Below are positions 8,898 to 17,962 of a DNA stretch of 64,000 nucleotides, piece by piece. The stretch is from Chryseobacterium lactis (GTDB taxonomy: Bacteria; Bacteroidota; Bacteroidia; Flavobacteriales; Weeksellaceae). The notes beneath the pieces were generated by a model. That model did not search any database. It was not told where the DNA came from and saw nothing but the letters and a program-made list of their open reading frames with translations. Where the stretch lies: the NCBI RefSeq assembly GCF_003815875.1, contig NZ_CP033924.1, positions 1,240,001 through 1,304,000 on the forward strand, in the 5' to 3' direction. The translations under genes were made by a program, and so were the position numbers. How positions within the stretch are numbered: the stretch's first letter is position 1; each line of letters begins with the position of its first letter.

Positions 8898-9935
8898 TTA
8901 GCTAAAAATTTGATTTTCCTGTTCCTGAACCCTGATAAAAGTAGTTCTTTTGGAAAGTTCTTTAAGCTTGGATGCGCCTACATAGGTGCAGGTAGAACGT
9001 ACTCCGCCCAGGATATCTTTCACCGTTTCCGAGACAGGTCCTTTGTAGGTTGCTTTTACTGTTTTTCCTTCAGAAGCACGGTATTCGGCAACTCCTCCGG
9101 AATGTTTATCCATCGCTGTTTTTGAACTCATCCCATAAAACAGACGGTATTTCTTACCATTTTCTTCAATCATTTCTCCGCCACTTTCATCATGACCGGC
9201 AAACATTCCGCCCAACATGACAAAGTCGGAACCGCCTCCAAAAGCTTTGGCAACATCTCCAGGTACCTTACAGCCACCGTCTGCAATAATATGACCTCCT
9301 AACCCATGTGCGGCATCAGAACATTCAATGATAGCAGAAAGCTGAGGATAGCCAACTCCTGTTTTTACCCTCGTTGTACAAACGGAACCCGGCCCGATAC
9401 CTACTTTAATAATATCTGCACCTACCAAAAGAAGCTCTTCAACCATTTCTCCCGTAACTACATTTCCGGCTATGATAATTTTATCTGGAAAATTGGCCCT
9501 TGCCCGCTTCACAAAGTCAACGAAATGCTCCGAATAACCATTGGCAACGTCAATACAAAGAAATTCGATTTTTGGGTGCTTATCGAGGATCAATCTGATT
9601 TTTTCTTCATCTGCTTTACCCGTTCCGGTACTCAGGGCAATATATTGATGGATGCTCTCGGGCTGGCTCTGCAGAAACTGATGCCATTCATCCGGAGTAT
9701 AGTGTTTATGGATGGCGGTAATAATTTTGTCTTTAGCCAGTTCTACAGCCATTTCAAAAGTTCCTACCGTATCCATATTAGCGGCAATAATGGGAACGCC
9801 TTTCCATTTTTTTCCTGTATGTTTAAAAGTGAATTCTCTCTCTAAATCTACTTCTGAACGGGATTTTAAAGTAGAACGTTTCGGGCGGAACATTACATCC
9901 TTAAAACCCAGTTTTATGTCATATTCTATACGCAT
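8898..9935 (-). CDS. guaC: GMP reductase
   Basis: This 345-residue enzyme of the IMPDH/GMPR family converts GMP to IMP with NADPH, linking guanine and adenine nucleotide pools. The N-terminus ([17 protein letters not shown]), the [16 protein letters not shown] block, the active-site [11 protein letters not shown] with the catalytic Cys, and the [16 protein letters not shown] phosphate-binding block are those of GuaC. It lacks the CBS domains and longer length of IMP dehydrogenase. It is a single gene converging on fabG. Confidence 0.95.
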   Translation of the reverse strand: MRIEYDIKLGFKDVMFRPKRSTLKSRSEVDLEREFTFKHTGKKWKGVPIIAANMDTVGTFEMAVELAKDKIITAIHKHYTPDEWHQFLQSQPESIHQYIALSTGTGKADEEKIRLILDKHPKIEFLCIDVANGYSEHFVDFVKRARANFPDKIIIAGNVVTGEMVEELLLVGADIIKVGIGPGSVCTTRVKTGVGYPQLSAIIECSDAAHGLGGHIIADGGCKVPGDVAKAFGGGSDFVMLGGMFAGHDESGGEMIEENGKKYRLFYGMSSKTAMDKHSGGVAEYRASEGKTVKATYKGPVSETVKDILGGVRSTCTYVGASKLKELSKRTTFIRVQEQENQIFS

Positions 9936-9998
9936 CTTGTAATTTATTTATCAGAATAAAGGTAGTAAATAAGTATGAAATAGATTATTTTTGAAACC

Positions 9999-10754
9999 AT
10001 GGATTTTCCTGTAACATTTCATATTTTCGGTCAAACAATTCTTGCGCATCCTCTTTTTGAGGCTGTCGGGATGTTTTTGGGGATGCGATTTTATTTTTAC
10101 CTTAAAAGAAAATCTAAGGAGAAATTATCATTCAATACTTCTGCTGCGGTTTTGATCGGAGCTACTGCAGGGGCTTTAATTGGTTCCAAGCTTATTGGCA
10201 ATCTGGAAAGTCCGTATGCTTTATTTGAAAATTTCAGTATTAAGAAATTCTGGTCCAATAATACGATTGTCGGGGGCTTAGCCTTTGGTCTTCTGGGAGT
10301 TGAACTCGCGAAGAAAATAGTAGGTCATAAAGAAAGTACGGGAGATCTGATTGTTTTTCCTCTGATGTTTGCAATAATCATAGGAAGGGTAGGATGCTTT
10401 CTTACAGGGATTTATGAGGAAACCTATGGGGTACCCACCAATTCAATCTTTGGGATGCATTTGGGAGATCAATATTTGCGGCATCCGGTTGCGCTGTATG
10501 AAATCGGGTTTTTAATTGTTCTATGGATAGGTTTACAATATATTCAGACCTGGAAAAAATATCCACCAGGATTTCTTTTCCAGGTCTTTATGCTAAGTTA
10601 TTTTACGTTCAGATTCTTTCTGGATTTTATAAAACCGAGAGTAGAAATCGTAGGAAATCTGGGAACTATTCAGATTGTTTGCATTAGTGTAATTATTTAC
10701 TACATTTATATTATTAAAAATACCAGATCTCTGTATTTAAAATATTCAAGATGA
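9999..10754 (+). CDS. Lgt-like (prolipoprotein diacylglyceryl transferase family) membrane protein
   Basis: This 251-residue polytopic inner-membrane protein of about seven hydrophobic segments resembles Lgt. It keeps the GRVGCFLTGIYEETYG block, like the GRxGNFxNxE/G Lgt signature, and the RHPVALYE block corresponding to RxPSQLYE. Lgt moves diacylglycerol from phosphatidylglycerol to the lipobox Cys of lipoproteins. Some bases of the signature differ (Cys-Phe-Leu-Thr-Gly in place of Asn-Phe-x-Asn), so this may be a paralog with a different acceptor and not the housekeeping enzyme. It overlaps the next gene by four bases (ATGA) and sits in an operon with a radical SAM enzyme. A shared role in lipid or lipoprotein modification is inference. 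Confidence 0.8.
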   Translation: MDFPVTFHIFGQTILAHPLFEAVGMFLGMRFYFYLKRKSKEKLSFNTSAAVLIGATAGALIGSKLIGNLESPYALFENFSIKKFWSNNTIVGGLAFGLLGVELAKKIVGHKESTGDLIVFPLMFAIIIGRVGCFLTGIYEETYGVPTNSIFGMHLGDQYLRHPVALYEIGFLIVLWIGLQYIQTWKKYPPGFLFQVFMLSYFTFRFFLDFIKPRVEIVGNLGTIQIVCISVIIYYIYIIKNTRSLYLKYSR

Positions 10755-10987
10755 AAACTTTAACCATTTTAGAAGTAGGTGATTTAACCGGAGTGGTCGT
10801 CATGATCGTCGGGATGATTATCTTAGGAGCACTTTTTATTTCTCTGGTGGTCACTTTTGTTGCTAAAATAATTTACGAATGGAAAGGTGACCGGAAATTC
10901 AGCAAAAAACAATTTATACAAACCATGTTGATATGTCTTTTAATCTGTGGATTGATTAGCGGATATATTTGTGGGGGAGGATTTTAA
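10751..10987 (+). CDS. Small two-helix membrane protein
   Basis: This 78-residue protein has one hydrophobic segment near residues 11-37 (VVVMIVGMIILGALFISLVV core) and a second at the C-terminus (MLICLLICGLISGYICGGGF). A basic segment (YEWKGDRKFSKKQF) lies between them. It overlaps the Lgt-like gene by four bases and is followed ten bases later by the radical SAM gene, so it is probably translated with both. It could be an accessory or scaffold subunit. I do not recognise the family. Confidence 0.75.
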   Translation: MKTLTILEVGDLTGVVVMIVGMIILGALFISLVVTFVAKIIYEWKGDRKFSKKQFIQTMLICLLICGLISGYICGGGF

Positions 10988-10997
10988 AAGTTTAATT

Positions 10998-12401
10998 ATG
11001 CCAGTAAGAAATTATACCTATTACGATTATACAATCAGTCTTTGCCCGGAATGTCTTAAAAGAGTCGGCGCAAAGATTATTATCGAAGATGAAGCGGTTT
11101 TTATGACCAAAAGATGTCCTGATCATGGCTTTTTTAAAACAAAAATTGCCTCTGACGTACATTATTATAAAAACATAAGAAACTACAATAAAGCTTCCGA
11201 GATGCCCGTTCATTTCGGGACTGATGTAGAATACGGATGTCCTTACGACTGTGGACTTTGTGTAGATCATGAGCAACACAGCTGTCTTTCGATTGTGGAA
11301 GTTACCGACCGTTGTAACCTGACTTGTCCTACTTGCTATGCGATGTCTTCTCCGCATTATGGCAGTCACAGAAGTCTGGAAGAAATAGAAGCGATGTTTG
11401 ATACCATTGTGAGAAACGAAGGAGAGCCGGATGTGGTCCAGATTAGTGGGGGAGAGCCTACGATACATCCTGAGTTTTTTAAAATAATGGATATTGCAAA
11501 GTCAAAACCCATTAAACACCTGATGCTGAATACCAACGGAATCAGAATTGCCAATGATCCGGGATTTGCAGAACAACTGGCGACTTATGCTCCGGAATTT
11601 GAAGTATATCTCCAGTTTGATTCCTTCAAACCTGAAGTTCTGGAAGATTTCAGAGGCAAAGATCTTACGGCTGTCAGAATGAAAGCCCTGGAAAAATTAA
11701 ATGAACTTAATCTTTCCACAACGTTGGTTATCGTCCTTCAAAAAGGGAAGAATATAGATGAAATCGGAAAGATTATCGAATTTGCCCTGAAACAGAAATG
11801 TGTTAGAGGAATTACTTTTCAACCAGTGGAAATTGCCGGAAGAAACAGGGAAGATTCTGCTCATGAAAAAATAACCTTAACGGAAGTAAGACAGGAAATT
11901 CTGAATCAATTCCCATTATTAAATTCTGATGATATTATTCCGGTTCCGTGTAATCCGGACGCTTTGGCGATGGGTTATATTTTAAAACTTCAGGGTGAAA
12001 TTATCCCTTTGACCAGATATATCAATCCTGCCGATCTTCTGAATAATGAATCGAGAAATACAATTGTTTATGAACAGGATAAAGGCCTTCATATGCAATT
12101 GCTGGATATATTCAGTACCGGGATTTCTGTAGATAAAGTACAGCCAAAGGTTAACCAGTTACTTTGCTGCCTTCCGGAAGTCATTGCTCCGGATCTGGAT
12201 TATGACAATCTGTTTAGAATTATTATCATGAACTTTATGGATGCTCACGATTTTGATGTAAGAGCCGTAAAAAAGTCCTGTGTTCATATCGTCAACAAAG
12301 ACCTGAAACTAATTCCTTTTGAAACCATGAATCTTTTCTACAGAGATGATAAGAAAAGTTATCTTGAGGAATTAAGGAAAGAAGATAAAGTACTGTTTTA
12401 G
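10998..12401 (+). CDS. Radical SAM protein, COG1964-type (tetraether-lipid-synthase-like family)
   Basis: This 467-residue enzyme has the radical SAM cluster motif CNLTCPTC, followed by QISGGEPTIHPEF for SAM binding. Before it are further Cys pairs (SLCPEC, RCPDHGFF, YGCPYDCGLC) that could hold extra metal or Fe-S sites. A C-terminal Cys-rich segment follows (LLCCLPEV). This multi-cluster layout is that of COG1964 proteins, which include archaeal Tes (MJ0619 type), an enzyme joining lipid chains. The bacterial members' substrates are mostly unknown, so the function here is open. The ATG at 10998 was preferred over an in-frame GTG at 10971, which lies inside the preceding gene. The operon partners are an Lgt-like protein and a small membrane protein. 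Confidence 0.85.
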   Translation: MPVRNYTYYDYTISLCPECLKRVGAKIIIEDEAVFMTKRCPDHGFFKTKIASDVHYYKNIRNYNKASEMPVHFGTDVEYGCPYDCGLCVDHEQHSCLSIVEVTDRCNLTCPTCYAMSSPHYGSHRSLEEIEAMFDTIVRNEGEPDVVQISGGEPTIHPEFFKIMDIAKSKPIKHLMLNTNGIRIANDPGFAEQLATYAPEFEVYLQFDSFKPEVLEDFRGKDLTAVRMKALEKLNELNLSTTLVIVLQKGKNIDEIGKIIEFALKQKCVRGITFQPVEIAGRNREDSAHEKITLTEVRQEILNQFPLLNSDDIIPVPCNPDALAMGYILKLQGEIIPLTRYINPADLLNNESRNTIVYEQDKGLHMQLLDIFSTGISVDKVQPKVNQLLCCLPEVIAPDLDYDNLFRIIIMNFMDAHDFDVRAVKKSCVHIVNKDLKLIPFETMNLFYRDDKKSYLEELRKEDKVLF

Positions 12402-12429
12402 CCCCATGGGAGTAAGTCTTATTTTTTAC

Positions 12430-12455
12430 CACAGATGACACAGATTTTCACAGAT
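12430..12455. repeat. Short direct repeats CACAGAT x3
   Basis: Three copies of CACAGAT start at 12430, 12439 and 12449. An inverted relative (ATCTGTG) lies near 12508. Such CACAGAT-rich intergenic strings recur in flavobacterial genomes by my recollection. Their role is not known to me. Confidence 0.6.
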
Positions 12456-12530
12456 GATCGCGTTTGAGCTACTATTAAAGTAAAATAAATTTGTGATATC
12501 ACCTCAATCTGTGATGAGAGTTTTAAATAA

Positions 12531-12560
12531 AAAAGCGTGAAATCTGATTTCACGCTTTTT
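12531..12560. terminator. Bidirectional terminator between the radical SAM gene and surE
   Basis: AAAAAGCGTGAAA pairs with TTTCACGCTTTTT around a tiny loop, giving an A-run on the left and a T-run on the right. It can end both the plus-strand radical SAM operon and the minus-strand surE, whose stop is 21 bases away. Confidence 0.9.
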
Positions 12561-12580
12561 CTATCTTTAGTTCACAACTT

Positions 12581-13369
12581 TTACTTTGCTTCTTTCACGC
12601 TATCGAAAGCCATTACGTCTTCCAGTGTTTTCATGTATTCATACGCTGTAAGGTCAAACTTTACAGGGACGATAGAGATGTAGCCATTGGCCAAAGCCGT
12701 TTCATCAGCATCTTCAGATTCATCCATATTGTTGAAGTAACCTGTCAGCCAATAATACTTTTTGCCGTGTGGGTTTACCCTTTCATCAAAGCTTTCTTCC
12801 CATTTTGCATGAGCCTGCTTGCAAACTTTTACTCCTTTTATTTCTTCTGCAGAAAGTTTAGGGATATTGACATTCAGGACAATTCCTTTTGGCATTGGGT
12901 TTTCCAGCGTTCTTTTTACAATATTCTGAATATATTCCTTAGCCTGAGTAAAATCTGCTTCCCAGCTGAAATCCAGTAATGAAAATCCGATGGCAGGAAT
13001 TCCTTCTACACCAGCTTCAACAGCGGCAGACATCGTTCCTGAATAGATGACATTAATGGATGAATTGGCTCCATGATTGATTCCGGAAACAACAATATCC
13101 GGTCTTCTTGTAAGAATTTTATCAAGAGCCATTTTTACACAGTCAACGGGAGTTCCGCTGCACGAAAAATCAGTTTGTGGGCCATCCAGATTTACTTCTT
13201 CGTAACTTAAGGTAGAATTTATCGTAATAGCATGACCTTTCCCGCTTTGAGGAGAGTCTGGAGCTACAACAATTACTTCTCCTATTTCATTCATAAAATT
13301 GACAAGATTTCTGATACCGGGAGCTGTAATTCCGTCATCATTAGTAACCAGAATAAGTGGTCTTTCCAT
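12581..13369 (-). CDS. surE: 5'/3'-nucleotidase SurE
   Basis: This 262-residue metal-dependent phosphatase acts on nucleoside monophosphates, as in other SurE proteins. The metal and active-site blocks are all present: VTNDDGITAPG (two Asp), APDSPQSGKGHAIT, CSGTPVDCVKMAL, and the SGINHGANSSINVIYSGT stretch with Asn and Ser ligands. Length is normal. A candidate -7 element (TACATTTG on the minus strand, 13450-13457) lies about 80 bases upstream. The gene converges on the radical SAM operon. Confidence 0.95.
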   Translation of the reverse strand: MERPLILVTNDDGITAPGIRNLVNFMNEIGEVIVVAPDSPQSGKGHAITINSTLSYEEVNLDGPQTDFSCSGTPVDCVKMALDKILTRRPDIVVSGINHGANSSINVIYSGTMSAAVEAGVEGIPAIGFSLLDFSWEADFTQAKEYIQNIVKRTLENPMPKGIVLNVNIPKLSAEEIKGVKVCKQAHAKWEESFDERVNPHGKKYYWLTGYFNNMDESEDADETALANGYISIVPVKFDLTAYEYMKTLEDVMAFDSVKEAK

Positions 13370-13682
13370 AAATTATTTTTAATTTTTTAATTCAAATACA
13401 GTGCTGTATGCCCATCTTTAAAATGGGACAATAAGAATTTTCAACACATCAAATGTAGTTAAAAATAAGCTGCTATAAAACAGATTATTTATGATAATAT
13501 GAGGTGAGTTAAAACTAAATACAACTGTATTTCAATCAAAAAAGACTGCCGAAGCTTAAAAATTTTATGTAAAAATCTGTTTTTAGACCAGGAACTTTAC
13601 TTTTGAATTTTTAAAAATGAAATAGGATCTCTTCCTGTAAAAGATGGCCCGATATTAAACTTTGCTTTTAACAAGGTAACCC
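13370..13682. other. Intergenic region between surE and the Lmo0937-like gene
   Basis: These 313 bases hold no gene I can support. They contain a possible minus-strand -7 element for surE at 13450-13457 (CAAATGTA on the plus strand) and a small CCCAT/ATGGG hairpin near 13411-13427. Confidence 0.5.
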
Positions 13683-14200
<518 letters not shown>

Positions 14201-16330
14201 ATGTGGAAAAATTTCAAACTGAATAAATTTTTACTACTAATTCCATTAACCAGTCTAATGTTTTGTTTCAACTCGCCAAAGAATGACGATGAAAAGATGC
14301 AAACAATAATGGTGAGCGTAAAAAACACACTTTCTTATCTTCATTATAGCCCGAAAACTATTAATGATGCTTATTCGAAGGACGTTTATAAGCATTATTT
14401 TGAGTTAGTAGATCCCGCTAAAAGATATTTCCTTCAATCTGATATGGATGAGTTCAGCAAGCATGAAACAAAGCTTGATGACTATATTGGGCAAGGAGAC
14501 CTCTCATTCTACAAAGTTACAATAGACAGGCTTTACCAGAGAGTTGATGAAATTGATAAAATTACTCAGGATATCCTGAGCAAGCCTATTAATCTTCAGG
14601 AAGAAGAGAATCTTACTTTAGAACCAAAGCTTAAAAAGGTACCTGCCAATAAGCAGGAACAGTATAATGAATGGAAGAAGTTTATTAAATACAACATTCT
14701 TCTTGAAATGGAATCTATGAACAGCAAGGAAGAAGCCCAAAAGGAAAAGAAAGATTCTGTTCAGAAATATAAATTAAAAGACACGATTAAGTTTAAGGCG
14801 CTTAGTCAGGATGAGAAGCTTAAAAAAGCGACAGATGAAGTGAAAGATCTTGTAAAAGATACATTCACAAGATTCAAAAAGAGAAAGAAAATGGATTGGT
14901 TTACAGTGTATATGAATGCCTACACAGAGGTATTTGATCCACATACCAATTATTATTCTCCAAAAGATAAAGAAGATTTTGATACCCAGTTTACCGGTAA
15001 AGTAATTGGGATTGGTGCACTTATTCAGGAGAAAAAAGGAAATCTTTTTCTGGGAGCTCTTACGATCGGAGCACCAGCCTGGAAGTCTAAGCAGCTTTCT
15101 GAAGGCGATAAGATTTTGAAAGTGAAATCTAAACCAAAAGATGATGCTGTAAACGTTGTGGGAATGCTTTCTGATGAAGCCGTAAGACTCATCAGAGGAG
15201 AGAAAGGAACTCCTGTTACCCTGACAGTTCAGAAAAAAGACGGTAGCATCAAGGATGTAACCATGATCCGTGAAGAAGTTGCTATTGAAGATACTTTTGC
15301 AAGAAGTATTGTAGTGAATGCTCCAAACGGAAAAAAATACGGGTTTATCAACTTACCTAGCTTTAATGCTGATTTTGAAAATGCAAAAGGAAGAAATGCT
15401 TCTGATGATATTAAAAACGAAATTGTAAAGCTTAAAGCACAAAATATCGAAGGTATTATTCTTGACCTTAGAAATAACGGCGGAGGTTCTTTAACGGAAG
15501 TAGGCGATATTATGGGACTTTTCATGGATGCAGGACCTTATGTTCAGGTAAAAGATGGAAACGGGAAAATACAGACCTTAAAAAACAAATATGAGACTCC
15601 GATATGGACAGGTCCTCTTGTGATTATGCAAAACGAACTGTCGGCATCAGCTTCGGAAATCTTAGCCGGAGTAATGCAGGATTACGGAAGAGCAATGATT
15701 ATAGGGTCGCCACAATCTTTTGGGAAGGGAACTGTTCAGACCTTTGTGGATTTGAACAGATTCTTAAATACGGAAGATGATTTCGGATCTTTAAAATTAA
15801 CGATTCAGAAGTTCTACAGAATTACCGGAGAATCTACCCAAAGAAAAGGAATTGTTTCAGATATTCAGATGAAAGATTTCTTTACCTATGCAGAAGTAGG
15901 AGAGAGATATGATGATTATGCGCTGGCTTGGGATAAAATTCCGCCAACAAAATTCGAGAAACTGAACTATTTCAATATCCAGGCTCTTGAAAAAGCAAGT
16001 GCCGACAGAATGGCCAAAAACAGCAATTATCAATTATTGCTGGAATCAGCTCAATGGAGAGAAAAACTGGACAAAGAAGAAAACATTACTTTGAATATCA
16101 ATAAATTCAATGAAGTGATGAAGCATAGAAAGGCTCAGATTGAAAAGTTTAAAGTTCTGACAAAATTTGAGAACGGACTTCAGTTTACGATGTATCCGAG
16201 TGAAGTTGAAAGAGAGAAAAAAGATGAAGCGTTCAAGAAAAAATCTGAAATGTGGATCAAGAATCTGAAAAAAGATCTTTACCTGCAGGAAGCAATGAAT
16301 ATTGTATCAGAGATGGGAACAAAATCATAA
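14201..16330 (+). CDS. prc: Carboxy-terminal processing (tail-specific) protease, S41 family
   Basis: This 709-residue periplasmic serine protease has an N-terminal hydrophobic export segment (FLLLIPLTSLMFCF). A helical N-terminal domain follows, then a PDZ domain around residues 255-350 (VIGIGALIQEKKGN… to VTLTVQKKDGS). The S41 core has LDLRNNGGGSLTEV, the nucleophile block ELSASASEILAG and the Lys block SFGKGTVQ. A C-terminal helical extension (DUF3340-like) completes the Prc layout. Prc-type proteases trim or degrade envelope proteins from the C-terminus. It is monocistronic, with a strong terminator directly after the stop. Confidence 0.93.
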   Translation: MWKNFKLNKFLLLIPLTSLMFCFNSPKNDDEKMQTIMVSVKNTLSYLHYSPKTINDAYSKDVYKHYFELVDPAKRYFLQSDMDEFSKHETKLDDYIGQGDLSFYKVTIDRLYQRVDEIDKITQDILSKPINLQEEENLTLEPKLKKVPANKQEQYNEWKKFIKYNILLEMESMNSKEEAQKEKKDSVQKYKLKDTIKFKALSQDEKLKKATDEVKDLVKDTFTRFKKRKKMDWFTVYMNAYTEVFDPHTNYYSPKDKEDFDTQFTGKVIGIGALIQEKKGNLFLGALTIGAPAWKSKQLSEGDKILKVKSKPKDDAVNVVGMLSDEAVRLIRGEKGTPVTLTVQKKDGSIKDVTMIREEVAIEDTFARSIVVNAPNGKKYGFINLPSFNADFENAKGRNASDDIKNEIVKLKAQNIEGIILDLRNNGGGSLTEVGDIMGLFMDAGPYVQVKDGNGKIQTLKNKYETPIWTGPLVIMQNELSASASEILAGVMQDYGRAMIIGSPQSFGKGTVQTFVDLNRFLNTEDDFGSLKLTIQKFYRITGESTQRKGIVSDIQMKDFFTYAEVGERYDDYALAWDKIPPTKFEKLNYFNIQALEKASADRMAKNSNYQLLLESAQWREKLDKEENITLNINKFNEVMKHRKAQIEKFKVLTKFENGLQFTMYPSEVEREKKDEAFKKKSEMWIKNLKKDLYLQEAMNIVSEMGTKS

Positions 16331-16333
16331 AAT

Positions 16334-16370
16334 AAAAAAGACCCGCTAACGAAATTAGCGGGTCTTTTTA
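16334..16370. terminator. Bidirectional terminator between prc and sodC
   Basis: AAAAAGACCCGCTAA pairs with TTAGCGGGTCTTTTT around a five-base loop, a perfect GC-rich stem with A- and T-runs. It lies just after the prc stop and just after the converging sodC stop. Confidence 0.95.
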
Positions 16371-16383
16371 CAGAGTAAATTGA

Positions 16384-16887
16384 TTACTTAATTTCTACAC
16401 ATCCTACTCTTCCTCCTGCATTTCCAGTTGGCTGAGTATGGAAATCGTCTGCCGCAGCATGTAAAATAAGACCTTTTCCGATAATGTTTTTAGAATCATC
16501 TGTACAACCAAGACACCATTTGTCAGTCTTGAAAGTAAGCGTTGCTTTACCACTTTGGTCAGCTACCAGATTTCCTATATCTCCCATATGGAAGTGTTCT
16601 GCACCCCATTTTCCGTGATCATCTTTGCCTGGGTTCCAGTGTCCGCCTGTAGATGTTCCGTCTGCTGCTGAACAGTCTCCTTTTTCATGAATATGTACGG
16701 CATGAATTCCAGGGGTAAGGTTCATCACATCAAGCTTCATAACGACTTCATTTCCCTGTTGGGTAAACTTGGCCGTTCCTTCCGTTTGAGTTCCACTCTT
16801 GGCATTTACGGAGTACGTTTTTGTTGTTCCACATGAAGCGGCCAAAAATGCGCAACCTGCCAGTAATGCTAATGTTTGTACTTTCAT
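16384..16887 (-). CDS. sodC: Cu/Zn superoxide dismutase, lipoprotein
   Basis: This 167-residue protein has a lipoprotein signal ending at the lipobox LAASC, so it is membrane-anchored on the periplasmic side. The SOD fold has the copper ligands in VHIHEKGDCS, the zinc/bridging region in GGHWNPGKDDHGKWGAEHFHMGD, and the C-terminal block HAAADDFHTQPTGNAGGRVGC with its disulfide Cys. It converts superoxide to peroxide and oxygen outside the cytoplasm. An extra WCLGC loop lies before the last block. Sole gene on this strand here. Confidence 0.95.
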   Translation of the reverse strand: MKVQTLALLAGCAFLAASCGTTKTYSVNAKSGTQTEGTAKFTQQGNEVVMKLDVMNLTPGIHAVHIHEKGDCSAADGTSTGGHWNPGKDDHGKWGAEHFHMGDIGNLVADQSGKATLTFKTDKWCLGCTDDSKNIIGKGLILHAAADDFHTQPTGNAGGRVGCVEIK

Positions 16888-17048
16888 TTTTTAAATGATT
16901 TTATAGTGATTTGATGTTAAATTTAAAAAAGATTTTCCAAAGCGCTTTATGATTTCAGTCTTTTTTTCAGAAGTTACTTGAAAGGAGAGTTTAGATTGAG
17001 GCAATTTAATAGGCGTATTTCGAACGGTGAGGGTCATTAGTAATTGTT

Positions 17049-17078
17049 TTGTAAGGAGTGAAAAATTGTTTATTTTTA
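17049..17078 (+). promoter_or_regulatory. Promoter of the phosphopantetheinyl transferase gene
   Basis: TTG at 17049-17051 and TATTTTTA at 17071-17078 are separated by exactly 19 bases, the Bacteroidota -33/-7 spacing. The -7 matches TAnnTTT with A for the final G. It lies about 33 bases before the ATG. Confidence 0.6.
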
Positions 17079-17111
17079 GCTTGCTGGCAAATAAGAAAAT
17101 TTAAATAAAGT

Positions 17112-17774
17112 ATGTTATCTGAAGAATATAAAAGAGTAGTAATTCTACATGCATTCATTAATGAAGAAAAGCATCAGGATCTTTTAGACAGATATTTAAA
17201 TGCATTTTCTGAAGATTTTAAAGCGAATATTCTTAAGTACAGAAGATGGCAGGATGCTCAACTTTCTCTACTGGGGAGGATCCTTTTGCGGCATGGTTTA
17301 AATACCTACTTTCATCTGGCAGAATTTGAAGTTTGTACATCATCTAATCATAAACCCTATTTAAAAGAGAACCCGGTTTATTTTAATATATCGCATTCCG
17401 GGGATCTTGTAGTGTGTGCAATTGCTCAGTTTCCCATAGGAATTGATATTGAATTTTTAGACAGGAATATTAATTATCTCGATTTCCGATTTCAAATGAC
17501 GACGAATGAATTTGAGGAAATTCAACATGCTGAAGATAAAATCGGGAGTTTTTTTACATATTGGACGAGAAAAGAAGCCGTTATAAAGGCTCATGGTGAT
17601 GGGATGATGATTCCTTTGAATTCTTTTGAAATTTTAAATAATGAATGTGAAATTGATGGAAATAAATTCTTTATAATGGATGTTCTTGTGGATAATAATT
17701 ACCAAATTAGTCTGGCGTCTACAGATAAAAATATTAAAAATATGGTACCTTTTTTTGTCCCTTATAAAATTTGA
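17112..17774 (+). CDS. 4'-phosphopantetheinyl transferase, Sfp type
   Basis: This 220-residue enzyme transfers phosphopantetheine from CoA to the serine of carrier domains. Motifs in order: RRWQDAQLSLLGR near residue 44, YFNISHSGDLVVCAIA near residue 90, the Mg-binding IGIDIEF near residue 112, and FFTYWTRKEAVIKAHGDGM near residue 144. Length and motifs fit the Sfp/Gsp group (AcpS is about 120 residues). It lies 3.4 kb upstream of the giant NRPS and faces the same way, so it is the likely activator of that enzyme's twelve carrier domains. That pairing is inferred from position. Confidence 0.92.
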   Translation: MLSEEYKRVVILHAFINEEKHQDLLDRYLNAFSEDFKANILKYRRWQDAQLSLLGRILLRHGLNTYFHLAEFEVCTSSNHKPYLKENPVYFNISHSGDLVVCAIAQFPIGIDIEFLDRNINYLDFRFQMTTNEFEEIQHAEDKIGSFFTYWTRKEAVIKAHGDGMMIPLNSFEILNNECEIDGNKFFIMDVLVDNNYQISLASTDKNIKNMVPFFVPYKI

Positions 17775-17889
17775 GTTAATTGAAAATTACCTCTTGTACC
17801 GCCTATTATACCGATGAAATCCAAATGCTTAAAGTAAAATAAAAAGTCCTTATGCAGTGATAAAAGCTGCAAATTTTGCGGATTTTTTT

Positions 17890-17919
17890 TTGCACATTCA
17901 AAATTAACATATATCTTTA
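17890..17919 (+). promoter_or_regulatory. Promoter of the first secreted paralog
   Basis: TTG at 17890-17892 and TATCTTTA at 17912-17919 are 19 bases apart, matching the Bacteroidota -33/-7 arrangement with one deviation (final A for G). It leaves a leader of about 35 bases before the ATG at 17963. Confidence 0.6.
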
Positions 17920-17962
17920 CTCGGAGAAAAAAATTATTTTAAACACTAAAAAACATTTACAA

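Noticed and set aside
9986..9993. TATTTTTG as a perfect -7 element for the Lgt-like gene
   Set aside because: It lies only five bases before the ATG and has no TTG at -33, so it would give a nearly leaderless transcript; more likely a chance match.
10971..10997. GTG start inside the previous gene for the radical SAM protein
   Set aside because: It adds nine residues with no family support; the ATG at 10998 fits the start of the conserved Cys-rich N-terminus.
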